From positions 1-18,712 of the forward strand of contig JAFGNC010000002.1 in the NCBI GenBank assembly GCA_016927175.1: a stretch of 18,712 bases of DNA. The letters are read 5' to 3'. This document shows, in pieces, positions 7,806 to 15,242 of this stretch. This DNA comes from Gammaproteobacteria bacterium. GTDB taxonomy: Bacteria > Pseudomonadota > Gammaproteobacteria > Steroidobacterales > Rariloculaceae. A model generated the notes under the pieces. That model was given only the letters and a program-made list of their open reading frames with translations, was not told the origin of the DNA and made no database searches. Made by a program: the position numbers and the translations under genes. Within the stretch, counting starts at the first letter, position 1; the number at the start of each line of letters is the position of its first letter.

Positions 7806-9341
7806 TCAGTCGACGTCGAAGCGGATGCCCTGCGCGAGCGGCAGCTCGCGCGAGTAATTGACGGTATTCGTCGCCCGGCGCATGTACGCCTTCCATGCGT
7901 CGGAGCCGGATTCGCGGCCGCCCCCGGTGTCCTTTTCGCCCCCGAAAGCGCCGCCGATCTCCGCGCCGCTCGTGCCGATGTTCACGTTGACGATGCCGCA
8001 GTCCGAGCCGCGCGCCGAGCAGAACAGCTCCGCTTCACGGACGTCGTTCGTGAAAATCGCCGAAGACAGGCCCTGCGGCACGTCGTTGTGCCGGGCCACG
8101 GCCTCTTCGAAGTCGTCGTAGCGGATGAAGTACAGCACCGGAGCGAACGTCTCCTCGCGAACGAGCGGCTCGGTGCCCGTGACCTCGACGATCGCCGGCC
8201 GCACGTAGAAGCCGCCGCGCGGCACGCCGTCGACGACGCGCTCGCCGCCGTGCACCGCGGCGCCGCCGGCGGCGAGCCGCGCGAGCGCCGCCTGCATCGC
8301 ACCGAACGCCGGCTCGTCGATCAGCGGGCCGACCAGCACGTTCGGGTCGAGCGGGTTCCCGATCGGCAGCCGCCGGTAAATCGCGAGCAGCCGTTCGAGC
8401 AGCGCGTCCGCGACGCTCGAGTGAACGATCAGCCTGCGCAGGCTCGTGCAGCGCTGCCCGCAGGTCCCGACGGCGGCGAAGACGATCGACCGCGCCGCAA
8501 GCTCGAGATCCGCGCTCGGCGTCACGATCGCGCCATTGTTGCCGCCGAGCTCGAGCAGCGCGCGACCGAGCCGGGCGGCAACGCTCTGCCCGACGGCGCG
8601 GCCCATGCGCACGGAACCCGTCGCCGATATCAGCGGCAGCCGCGGCGACGCGGCCAGCGCCTCGCCGACGTCCGCCTCGCCCGCGACCAGAGCGAGCAGC
8701 CCCGGCGGGGCGTCGAAATCCTGCGCGACGCGCTGAGCGATCGCGTGGCACGCCATCGCCGTCAGCGGCGTCTTGTGCGACGGCTTCCACACGACGCTGT
8801 CGCCGCAGACGAGCGCGACCATCGCGTTCCACGACCACACGGCGACCGGAAAGTTGAATGCCGTCACGACGCCGATCGGGCCGAGCGGGTGCCACTGCTC
8901 CGCGAGCCGGTGCTCGGGCCGCTCGCTCGCCATCGTGACGCCGTAGAGCTGTCTGCCGAGGCCCGTCGCAAAGTCGCAGACGTCGATCATCTCCTGCACC
9001 TCGCCGCGGCCCTCCTCGGCGATCTTGCCGGCCTCGCGGCTGACCAGTTCGCCGAGCGCGGCCTTGTGCGCGCGCAGCTCGAGGCCGATCCGCCGGACGA
9101 GCTCCGCGCGGCGCGGCGCCGGCACGCTGCGCCAGCGCTCGAACGCAGCCGCGGCTGCGTCGACCGCGGCCGCGGCGTCGGCCGGCGCCGCGAATTCGAG
9201 CTCCGCGAGGGTGCTCCCGTCGATCGGCGAGCACAGCCTGCGGCGCACCCCTGCGCCGCGGCGCCAGTCGGGGCCGATCGCGACGGCGCACGGCTCGGCC
9301 GGCAGCCCGAGCGTGCGAAAGAGCCGCTGAAGTTCCTGCAT
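7806..9341 (-). CDS. Aminoadipate-semialdehyde / piperideine-6-carboxylate dehydrogenase (ALDH7 type)
   Basis: An NAD(P)-dependent aldehyde dehydrogenase of 511 residues. The ALDH fold is complete: TAFNFPVAVWSWN (about 160-172), the cofactor-site lysine in VVWKPSHKTP, catalytic E264 in LLELGGNNG, and nucleophile C298 in TCGQRCTSLRRL. That last stretch and the C-terminal GGEKDTGGGRESGSDAWK resemble ALDH7/antiquitin and bacterial piperideine-6-carboxylate dehydrogenases, which oxidise 2-aminoadipate 6-semialdehyde to 2-aminoadipate in lysine breakdown. The upstream lysine-dehydrogenase-like gene supports this substrate. I chose the ATG at 9341 because a strong GAGGTGA (9347-9353) sits five bases before it. 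A GTG at 9350, overlapping the previous stop as GTGA, is the alternative and adds three residues. It is the last gene of the operon. Confidence 0.92.
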   Translation of the reverse strand: MQELQRLFRTLGLPAEPCAVAIGPDWRRGAGVRRRLCSPIDGSTLAELEFAAPADAAAAVDAAAAAFERWRSVPAPRRAELVRRIGLELRAHKAALGELVSREAGKIAEEGRGEVQEMIDVCDFATGLGRQLYGVTMASERPEHRLAEQWHPLGPIGVVTAFNFPVAVWSWNAMVALVCGDSVVWKPSHKTPLTAMACHAIAQRVAQDFDAPPGLLALVAGEADVGEALAASPRLPLISATGSVRMGRAVGQSVAARLGRALLELGGNNGAIVTPSADLELAARSIVFAAVGTCGQRCTSLRRLIVHSSVADALLERLLAIYRRLPIGNPLDPNVLVGPLIDEPAFGAMQAALARLAAGGAAVHGGERVVDGVPRGGFYVRPAIVEVTGTEPLVREETFAPVLYFIRYDDFEEAVARHNDVPQGLSSAIFTNDVREAELFCSARGSDCGIVNVNIGTSGAEIGGAFGGEKDTGGGRESGSDAWKAYMRRATNTVNYSRELPLAQGIRFDVD

Positions 9342-9346
9342 CTCGC

Positions 9347-9353
9347 TCACCTC
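9347..9353 (-). promoter_or_regulatory. Ribosome binding site of the ALDH7-type gene
   Basis: GAGGTGA on the minus strand, five bases before the ATG at 9341, overlaps the stop codon of the preceding dehydrogenase gene. It decides for the ATG over the GTG at 9350 and implies translational coupling between the two genes. Confidence 0.7.
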
Positions 9354-10453
9354 GAATGCGACAGATCCACCGACTCGGCGAAGTGCCTGCCGAAGCGGTT
9401 CGCAAGGAAATCTTCGAGCTCGATCTGTTCCTGGCGCAGAAATCCCGTGTCCGGCAGCCTGCCGCCGAGCGCGAGATCGAGCGCCGCGCAGACGCCGGCG
9501 GCCGTGCTGATCTGAATCGCGCTCCACGGCTCCCCGAACAGCGTCTGCGAATAGATGATCCGCGCGTCGCTGATCTGCACGAGCTGGTCCGCGCGCCAGC
9601 CGCTTGCCGTGCAGAACACGACTACGAGGTCCTGGAACGTGACGGGCACGGCGGTCTCGAGCACGTCCTTCAGCACGCCGCGCCGCTGGCCGAGCTTCAG
9701 GTCGCGGATCAGGAAGGCCATCAGGTCGCGGTGCCCCGGGTAGCGAATCGTCTTGTAGTCGACCTCGCGGGCACGGCCCTCGAGCGTGTCGCACAGCGTG
9801 CCGACGCCGCCCGACGTGTTGAACGCCTCGTACTGCACTCCGGCGAGCCAGAAATGCTCGAGCCCTTCGAGCGGCAGCACCTGCGTGCGGCGGCCGTCGA
9901 GGATCGCATCGGCCGGGTTGCAGTACTCGTTGATGAGGCCGTCCGTGGACCAGGTCAGGTTGTAGCGCAGCGCGTTGGACGGGAACTGCGGCAAAGCGCC
10001 CACGCGCAGATGCACGGCGTCGAGCCGGTCGAACGCCCGCGTCAGACCGTACGCCAGGATCGCGACGAAGCCGGGCGCGAGCCCGCACTGCGGCATGAAG
10101 ACCTGGCCGCGCTGCGCGCCGGCCGCGATGTCGCGGATGCGCCGCGTCGTCTCGACGTCCTCGGTCAGGTCGAAGTACGACGCGCCCGCGGCGCTCGCGG
10201 CCTCGGCGACGGACGGATTGTGATCGAAGCTCAGCGCCGAGATCACCGCGGCGCGGCCCGCGAGCGCCGTCCGGAGGTCCGAGCGCTCCGCGACGTCGAC
10301 GCGCGCCGTAGACACGTTGCGATAATGCGCGACGCGCTCGAGCCGCCGCTCGTCGGCGTCGCAGACCAGCAGGTCGTAATCGCCCGACTCGGACAGCAGC
10401 GCGGCGATCATGCGGCCGATCTTGCCGGCGCCGAAGCAGACGACGCTATGCAC
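9347..10453 (-). CDS. Saccharopine dehydrogenase-family protein, probable lysine 6-dehydrogenase
   Basis: A 368-residue NAD(P)-dependent dehydrogenase. The N-terminal Rossmann fold starts at once with VVCFGAGKIG (GxGxxG at residues 8-13), followed by the family's AVISALSFDHNPSVAEAA region and QCGLAPGF. The length is that of bacterial lysine 6-dehydrogenases (about 385 in Geobacillus), which oxidise the epsilon-amino group of lysine to give 2-aminoadipate 6-semialdehyde/piperideine-6-carboxylate. It could instead use saccharopine, but no lysine-ketoglutarate reductase is present, and the next gene consumes exactly the semialdehyde that either enzyme would make. The start is a GTG at 10453 overlapping the VOC gene's end by 8 bases, with AAGG just before it. 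An overlap this tight suggests coupled translation. Family confidence is high; the exact substrate is inferred. Confidence 0.85.
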   Translation of the reverse strand: MHSVVCFGAGKIGRMIAALLSESGDYDLLVCDADERRLERVAHYRNVSTARVDVAERSDLRTALAGRAAVISALSFDHNPSVAEAASAAGASYFDLTEDVETTRRIRDIAAGAQRGQVFMPQCGLAPGFVAILAYGLTRAFDRLDAVHLRVGALPQFPSNALRYNLTWSTDGLINEYCNPADAILDGRRTQVLPLEGLEHFWLAGVQYEAFNTSGGVGTLCDTLEGRAREVDYKTIRYPGHRDLMAFLIRDLKLGQRRGVLKDVLETAVPVTFQDLVVVFCTASGWRADQLVQISDARIIYSQTLFGEPWSAIQISTAAGVCAALDLALGGRLPDTGFLRQEQIELEDFLANRFGRHFAESVDLSHSR

Positions 10454-11063
10454 CCTTCGGCTCCGGCACCTTCCAGTCCTCGGGCATCTCCGAGAAGTCG
10501 ATCAGCGGCTCGTCGTCGGCGGCCGCGATCGCGTCCTCGATCTGCTCGTAGAAGCCGCGGCCCGCCTGCTCGGAGAACGTGATGTGAACTTCGGGCGAGT
10601 CGCCGGGCCGCGGCCGCTGCACGTATTCCGGGAAGATTGACTCGGCCGCGTCACCGCCGGCGTAGCCCTTCGCGAACATCTGCCGCAGCACGCCGAAGCC
10701 GTCGTTGCGGACCAGCGTCTCGCCGCGGGGATGGCCGCCTTTTGCGATCAGGTGCTCCCGGAAGGCGTCGAGGTCGTGGCAGTCGTAGGCGACGTGCTGA
10801 CAGGCGTGGTCGCCGTGACGCTCGACGAACTTCGTGACCTGCGACTTGCGGCGCCGGTCGATGCCCTCGACGAGCGCGATGCCGAAGTCGCCGTGGTCGA
10901 TGCACCAGATTTTCATGCTGCTGTCGGGGTCGTCGGGGCGCACGTCGTCGATCCGGTTGATCAGCGTGCCGCCTTCGACCTCGACGTGGTACCAGGTCCA
11001 TTTTTCGATCGTGCCTGCGGCGCAGGCGTAGGTGACGTGGTCGACTTTGCGGAGGAAGGACAT
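10446..11063 (-). CDS. VOC-superfamily protein resembling 4-hydroxyphenylpyruvate dioxygenase; function unknown
   Basis: A 205-residue protein starting at the ATG at 11063, six bases after a perfect AAGGAG. It has the vicinal-oxygen-chelate pattern of HPPD. The possible iron ligands are H9 in KVDHVTYAC, H90 in HACQHVAYDC (compare QHIA in HPPD) and E146 in IFPEYVQRP (compare FFEFIQR in HPPD). The H9-H90 spacing of 81 is close to the 79 of Pseudomonas HPPD (H161, H240), while the H90-E146 distance is shorter than in HPPD. The protein is about half to 60 percent of HPPD length, so it may have only the catalytic half. It leads the lysine-catabolic operon and overlaps the next gene by 8 bases. I propose an oxygenase acting in lysine breakdown, possibly on 2-oxoadipate; this is inference. 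A non-oxygenase VOC role is also possible. Confidence 0.8.
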   Translation of the reverse strand: MSFLRKVDHVTYACAAGTIEKWTWYHVEVEGGTLINRIDDVRPDDPDSSMKIWCIDHGDFGIALVEGIDRRRKSQVTKFVERHGDHACQHVAYDCHDLDAFREHLIAKGGHPRGETLVRNDGFGVLRQMFAKGYAGGDAAESIFPEYVQRPRPGDSPEVHITFSEQAGRGFYEQIEDAIAAADDEPLIDFSEMPEDWKVPEPKGA

Positions 11064-11069
11064 CTCGGT

Positions 11070-11075
11070 CTCCTT
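11070..11075 (-). promoter_or_regulatory. Ribosome binding site of the VOC gene
   Basis: AAGGAG on the minus strand lies six bases before the ATG at 11063. It fixes the start there, although the frame stays open upstream into the inverted-repeat region. Confidence 0.75.
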
Positions 11076-11142
11076 CAGAAAGTCAGCATGAGTGCTCGGC
11101 TTCTTTCGAACCGTGCGCTCGCTTCGGAGCGGGGCGCGCGGC

Positions 11143-11258
11143 GGCCGCCGAGCGGCATGTTCCTTTCCGAGACACGCCGGAAATCGCATCCCTGCGGCTC
11201 GTCCGGCGCCGTCCCTGGCGCCGGACGGTCTCGGAAAGGAACATGCCGCTCGACGGCC
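11143..11258. repeat. Long near-perfect inverted repeat between two catabolic operons
   Basis: The left arm 11143-11173 and right arm 11228-11258 are reverse complements over 31 bases with a single mismatch. The inner 25 bases (11149-11173 against 11228-11252) match perfectly. The 54 bases between them contain a second, independent hairpin (11200-11227) directly abutting the right arm. No target-site duplication is evident at the ends and no other copy was noticed in the window. It sits 80 bases upstream of the VOC gene start and 120 bases after the stop of the CitE-like gene. Possible roles are a termination or processing structure between the operons, a 5' leader element, or a non-autonomous mobile element. 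Confidence 0.85.
11200..11227. terminator. Strong GC-rich hairpin nested in the long inverted repeat
   Basis: CGTCCGGCGCC, six loop bases (GTCCCT), then GGCGCCGGACG: perfect 11-base arms. The stem is almost all G-C and should be very stable in RNA of either strand. No U-tract follows, so intrinsic termination is uncertain; it might serve as an RNA 3'-end stabiliser or work with Rho. Confidence 0.5.
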
Positions 11259-11378
11259 TTCATCGATCGCATCGGCTCCGTTTCGCGTGTCGCCGCAGCG
11301 ATTCGTGTCCGCAGTGGTGCTGCTGCACGGACGTCGCGCAGCCGTGTTGTTGCGCTACCGTATCCGAATGGCAGCCTG

Positions 11379-12407
11379 TCAGCGGCCTTCATGTGGTTCT
11401 CCGGCGCCGTTCGGGGGGCGGGGATCCGCGTGCGTCGCGGCGGCTTTGGAGAGCGACGCGGCGAGGCGGAGGGTGCGGCGGGCGCGGATCAGGTGGGGGC
11501 GGTCGAGCATCTTGCCGTCGAGCGTCACGACGCCGAGAACGCCGAGGCCTTCGGCGGTCTCGAAGGCTTCCACGACGCGGCGCGCGTGCGCGATCTCGTC
11601 CGGGTCGGGGCTGAAGATGCGGTTCAGCACGCCGACCTGGTCGGGGTGGATCGCCATCTTGCCGGCGAAACCGTCGCGCTTCGCGGCGGCGGCCTGCCGG
11701 CGCAGGCCTTCCGCGTCGCGCAGGTCCGTGTACACCGTGTCGATCGCGCGCACGCCGGCGGCCGCCGCGGCGAGCAGGCAGATCGAGCGGGCGAGCTGAT
11801 AGGGCGGCAGCCATTCGCCGTGCTCGTCGACGTTCGTTGCCGCGCCGAGCGCAACGGACAGGTCTTCGGCGCCCCAGCCGAGCGCCGCGAGGCGCTCGCC
11901 GCAGCGCCGATAGCCTTCGGCGGCGAAGACGCCGGCCGGCGTCTCGGTCGCAATCGGCAGAATCTTCGTGGCCCCGGGCTCGATGCCGTAGCGCGTCTCG
12001 AGCTGCGCGAGCCGCCGCGCGACGAGCGAGACGTCGTCCGGCCCCTGCGGCTTCGGCAGCACGATGCCGTCGGGGCGCGCCGCAACGGTGCGCTCTAGGT
12101 CCTTGCGGAATTCCGTATCGCCCAGCGCGTTGACGCGGACCCAGATGCCGCGCCGGCGGTCGCGGCGCTGCTCGAGGTACTCGACGGCGAGCCGCCGCGC
12201 GTGCGGCTTGCGGTCGGGCTCCACCGAGTCCTCCAGGTCGATGATCAGCGCGTCCGCGTCGGCGCCGTCGCATTTCGCGAGCTTTTTCTCGCTGTCGCCC
12301 GGCACGAACAGCATCGTGCGCAGCGGCGGCGCCGTTTCGACGGGGGCGCTGCCCGCAACGGCGGCGAGTCTCAAGTCGTTGCCGGCATCCTGCTTGGCCT
12401 CGTCCAT
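11379..12407 (-). CDS. CitE-like HpcH/HpaI-family CoA-ester lyase, candidate HMG-CoA/citramalyl-CoA lyase
   Basis: A 342-residue TIM-barrel enzyme of the CitE group. Family motifs are LFVPGDSEKKLAKCD (33-47), ALIIDLEDSV (53-62), the Arg-rich WVRVNA, the magnesium ligands E155 (ATETPAG) and D182 (GAEDLSVALG), and MAIHPDQV (251-258). The first 30 residues are an extra, low-complexity leader. No good ribosome binding site precedes the ATG at 12407. It lies 45 bases after the methylcrotonyl-CoA carboxylase gene and ends the leucine operon. In M. tuberculosis the CitE-like Rv2498c, beside bkdABC and fadE19/accD1, is reported to cleave (R)-HMG-CoA and citramalyl-CoA. By position this protein probably does the same, replacing the usual HMG-CoA lyase. 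The absence of CitD/CitF partners argues against citrate lyase. Confidence 0.88.
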   Translation of the reverse strand: MDEAKQDAGNDLRLAAVAGSAPVETAPPLRTMLFVPGDSEKKLAKCDGADADALIIDLEDSVEPDRKPHARRLAVEYLEQRRDRRRGIWVRVNALGDTEFRKDLERTVAARPDGIVLPKPQGPDDVSLVARRLAQLETRYGIEPGATKILPIATETPAGVFAAEGYRRCGERLAALGWGAEDLSVALGAATNVDEHGEWLPPYQLARSICLLAAAAAGVRAIDTVYTDLRDAEGLRRQAAAAKRDGFAGKMAIHPDQVGVLNRIFSPDPDEIAHARRVVEAFETAEGLGVLGVVTLDGKMLDRPHLIRARRTLRLAASLSKAAATHADPRPPNGAGEPHEGR

Positions 12408-12452
12408 TACTACGTCAGAGCCTCCGTCTGGTTGTCTGCGTCTCCCGCTCCC

Positions 12453-14057
12453 CTACATTCTGAGAATCCCGAGGGGGGTCTCCGGCGGCAGCGGCGCGTT
12501 CGCTGCCGCCGCGAGTCCGAGTCTCAACGTCTCGCGGGTGTCGACCGGGTCGATGACGCCGTCGTCCCACAGCCGCGCGCTCGCGTAGAACGGGTGCGAC
12601 TGCCGCTCGTAACGCGCCTTGATCTCGTCGCGGAAGGATTCGTCGTCGGTGCCGCCGGCGGCGGGCTCCGTCTCCTTCCTGCGGCGGACACTGCTCAGCA
12701 CCATCGCGGCCTGCTCGCCGCCCATGACCGCGATGCGAGAGTTCGGCCACGTCCAAAGGAAGCGCGGTCCGTAGGCGCGGCCGCACATGCCGTAGTTGCC
12801 GGCGCCGAATGAGCCGCCGACGATCAGAGTCAGCTTCGGTACGCGCGCACAGGCCACGGCCGTGACGAGCTTCGCGCCGTCCTTCGCGATGCCGCGCCGC
12901 TCCGCGTCCTTGCCGACCATGAAGCCGGCGATGTTCTGGAAGAACAGGAGCGGTATGCCGCGACGGTTGCACAGCTCGATGAAGTGCGTGCCTTTCAGAG
13001 CCGATTCCGAGAACAGGATGCCGTTGTTCGCGATGATGCCGACTGCCGTGCCGCAGACCTGCGCGAACGCACAGACCAGCGTCGTGCCGTAGCGCGGCTT
13101 GAACTCGTCGATCACGGAGCCGTCGACGATGCGCGCGAGCACCTCCCGCACGTTGTACGCGTAGCGCATGTCGCCCGGCACGATGCCGTAGAGCTCGTCG
13201 GCCGGGTACTTCGGTTCTTCGCCGCGGTCCGGAGCGGGCGGCGGCGCGAACGCGGGACCCGAGCGGGCGGCGATGCGGCGCGCGAGCGCGAGCGCGTGCG
13301 AGTCGTCGTCGGCCAGGTGGTCCGCGACACCGGAGATGCGCGTGTGCAGATCGCCGCCGCCGAGCGTCTCGTCGTCGACGTCCTCGCCGATCGCAGCTTT
13401 GACGAGCGGCGGCCCGGCCAGGTAGATCGTGCCCTGGTTCCTGACGATGACCGTCTCGTCGCTCATGGCCGGCACGTAGGCACCGCCGGCCGTGCACGAA
13501 CCCATCACGACGGCGATCTGCGCGATGCCGAGCGCCGACATGCGCGCCTGGTTGTAGAAGATCCGGCCGAAGTGCTCGCGATCCGGAAATACCTCGTCCT
13601 GCATCGGCAGGTAGGCGCCGCCCGAGTCGACCAGGTAGATGCACGGCAGCCGGTTCTCCAGTGCGATTTCCTGCGCGCGCAGGTGCTTCTTGACCGTCAG
13701 CGGGTAGTACGTGCCGCCCTTCACGGTCGCATCGTTCGCGACGATCATGCACGAGCGCCCGGCGACGGAGCCGATGCCGCATACGAGGCCCGCGGCCGGC
13801 AGCGGATCCTCGTAAACGCCGTGCGCCGCGAGGGGGGCGACCTCGAGCCACGGCGAGTCCGGATCCAGCAGCTTCGTGATGCGGTCTCGAACGAGAAGCT
13901 TGCCGCGCTCGGTGTGCCGGGCCCGCGCGCGCTCGGAGCCGCCGCGCCGCGCCTCGGCGACGACGCGGGCGAGCTCGTCGGCGAGACGCCTGTTCGCCTG
14001 CATGTTGCGGCGGAAGTCCTCGGCACGCGTATCGAGCTTGCTGTGGAAGACCGGCAT
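12453..14057 (-). CDS. liuB: Methylcrotonyl-CoA carboxylase carboxyltransferase (beta) subunit
   Basis: The 534-residue carboxyltransferase subunit transfers CO2 from biotin to 3-methylcrotonyl-CoA in leucine breakdown. Length equals typical MCC-beta, longer than most AccD proteins. Recognisable stretches are RERGKLL-like HTERGKLLVRDRI (about 48-60), YLVDSGGAYLPMQDEVFPDREHFGRIF, GSCTAGGAYVPAMSDE, the second crotonase-like half with LLFFQNIAGFMVG and GSFGAGNYGMCGRAYGPRFLW, and GGEQAAMVL near the end. These match MCC rather than propionyl-CoA carboxylase. The ATG at 14057 shares one base with the stop of the isovaleryl-CoA dehydrogenase gene (TGATG), with GAGG seven bases ahead, so translation is probably coupled. 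The partner alpha subunit carrying biotin is not in the window. Confidence 0.94.
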   Translation of the reverse strand: MPVFHSKLDTRAEDFRRNMQANRRLADELARVVAEARRGGSERARARHTERGKLLVRDRITKLLDPDSPWLEVAPLAAHGVYEDPLPAAGLVCGIGSVAGRSCMIVANDATVKGGTYYPLTVKKHLRAQEIALENRLPCIYLVDSGGAYLPMQDEVFPDREHFGRIFYNQARMSALGIAQIAVVMGSCTAGGAYVPAMSDETVIVRNQGTIYLAGPPLVKAAIGEDVDDETLGGGDLHTRISGVADHLADDDSHALALARRIAARSGPAFAPPPAPDRGEEPKYPADELYGIVPGDMRYAYNVREVLARIVDGSVIDEFKPRYGTTLVCAFAQVCGTAVGIIANNGILFSESALKGTHFIELCNRRGIPLLFFQNIAGFMVGKDAERRGIAKDGAKLVTAVACARVPKLTLIVGGSFGAGNYGMCGRAYGPRFLWTWPNSRIAVMGGEQAAMVLSSVRRRKETEPAAGGTDDESFRDEIKARYERQSHPFYASARLWDDGVIDPVDTRETLRLGLAAAANAPLPPETPLGILRM

Positions 14058-15226
14058 CAGCGCGCCTCGTCCGTCGCGGCGAACAGCTCGCGCCCGATCA
14101 GCATGCGGCGAATCTCGTTCGTGCCGGCGCCGATCTCGTACAGCTTCGCGTCGCGCCACAGCCGGCCCGCCGGGTACTCCGCCGTGTAGCCGTTGCCGCC
14201 GAGCGTCTGGATCGTCTGGCCGGCGACCCAGGTTGCGGCTTCGGAGGCCTTCATGATCGCGGCGGCCGCGTCGCGGCGCGTCCTGCGGCCGCGGTCGAAA
14301 GCGGCCGCGACGGCATAGACGTACGCGCGGCACGCGTTCGTCGCCGCGTACATGTCCGCGAGCTTGCCCTGCATCAGCTCGAAGCTGCCGATCGGCTGGC
14401 CGAACTGCCGGCGTTCGTGCACGTAGGGCAGGGCGACGTCGAGGCAGGCCAGCATGATCCCGAGCGGCCCGCCGGCCAGCACGACGCGCTCGGAATCGAG
14501 GCCCGACATCAGGATCCTGAGCCCGTCGCCCGGCAGCACGTGCGACGCCGGCACACGGCAGCTCTCGAACACGAGCGCGCACGTGTCGGAGCCGCGCATG
14601 CCGAGCTTGTCGAGCTTGGGCTCCGTCGAGAAGCCGGGCAGCGCCTTCTCGATGACGAAGGCCTTGATCGCGTCCCCGTCGGCGACGCGCGCGTAGACGA
14701 TCAGCACGTCGGCCTCGGGACCGTTGGTGATCCACATCTTTCTGCCGTCGAGCCGGAAGCCGTCGCCGTCGGGCACGGCGGTCGTGCGAATGCCGAGCAC
14801 GTCGGAGCCCGCCTGCGGCTCGCTGATCGCGAGCGCGCCGACGTGCCGTCCGCTCAGGAGCTCCGGCAGGAAGCGCCGCTTCTGCTCGTCGGTGCCCCAC
14901 GTCGCGAGCTGGTTCACGCACAGATTCGAGTGCGCGGCATACGACAGCCCGACCGAGGCCGAAGCGCGGCTCAGCTCCTCCATCGCGATGACGTGCGCGA
15001 GGAGGCCGAGCCCCGCGCCGCCGAGCTCGGGGTCGACCGTGACGCCGAGCAGGCCGAGCTCGCCGAGCTGCGGCCACAGGTCGCGCGGAAACAGGTTGTC
15101 GCGATCGATGTCGGCGGCTCGCGGCGCGATGCGCTCGGCCGCGAATCTGCGGATGTGCTCGCGCAGCAGCGTCAGCTCGTCCGGCAGGCCGAAGTCGAAC
15201 TCGACGGAAGCCGACGCCGGGCTCAT
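14057..15226 (-). CDS. liuA: Isovaleryl-CoA dehydrogenase
   Basis: This FAD enzyme of 389 residues oxidises isovaleryl-CoA to 3-methylcrotonyl-CoA and passes electrons to ETF. Acyl-CoA dehydrogenase signatures are ALAISEPQAGSDV (131-143), KMWITNGPEADV (163-174) and the C-terminal YEIGAGTNEIRRMLIGRELF. The catalytic base is E246 in GLDSERVVLAGGPLGIM, the position used by isovaleryl-CoA dehydrogenases (E254 in human) and not by most other family members, which carry it further on. This makes the substrate call strong. The ATG at 15226 has AGGA seven bases upstream. The frame remains open for 33 further codons that overlap the E2 gene and have no domain. It starts 16 bases after the E2 stop. Confidence 0.95.
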   Translation of the reverse strand: MSPASASVEFDFGLPDELTLLREHIRRFAAERIAPRAADIDRDNLFPRDLWPQLGELGLLGVTVDPELGGAGLGLLAHVIAMEELSRASASVGLSYAAHSNLCVNQLATWGTDEQKRRFLPELLSGRHVGALAISEPQAGSDVLGIRTTAVPDGDGFRLDGRKMWITNGPEADVLIVYARVADGDAIKAFVIEKALPGFSTEPKLDKLGMRGSDTCALVFESCRVPASHVLPGDGLRILMSGLDSERVVLAGGPLGIMLACLDVALPYVHERRQFGQPIGSFELMQGKLADMYAATNACRAYVYAVAAAFDRGRRTRRDAAAAIMKASEAATWVAGQTIQTLGGNGYTAEYPAGRLWRDAKLYEIGAGTNEIRRMLIGRELFAATDEAR

Positions 15227-15242
15227 CGTGCCGTCCTCCCTG

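Noticed and set aside
9347..10453. Classical saccharopine pathway (lysine-ketoglutarate reductase plus saccharopine dehydrogenase)
   Set aside because: No reductase domain is present in this protein or next to it, and the length fits a single lysine 6-dehydrogenase better; not fully excluded.
11143..11258. The inverted repeat as ends of an insertion sequence
   Set aside because: Only 54 bases lie between the arms, there is no transposase, and no target duplication is seen; at most it could be a tiny non-autonomous element.
12453..15077. Extension of the carboxyltransferase frame by 340 codons upstream
   Set aside because: The extension lies over the isovaleryl-CoA dehydrogenase gene in another frame and is low-complexity. 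The ATG at 14057 with TGATG coupling gives the normal MCC-beta length.
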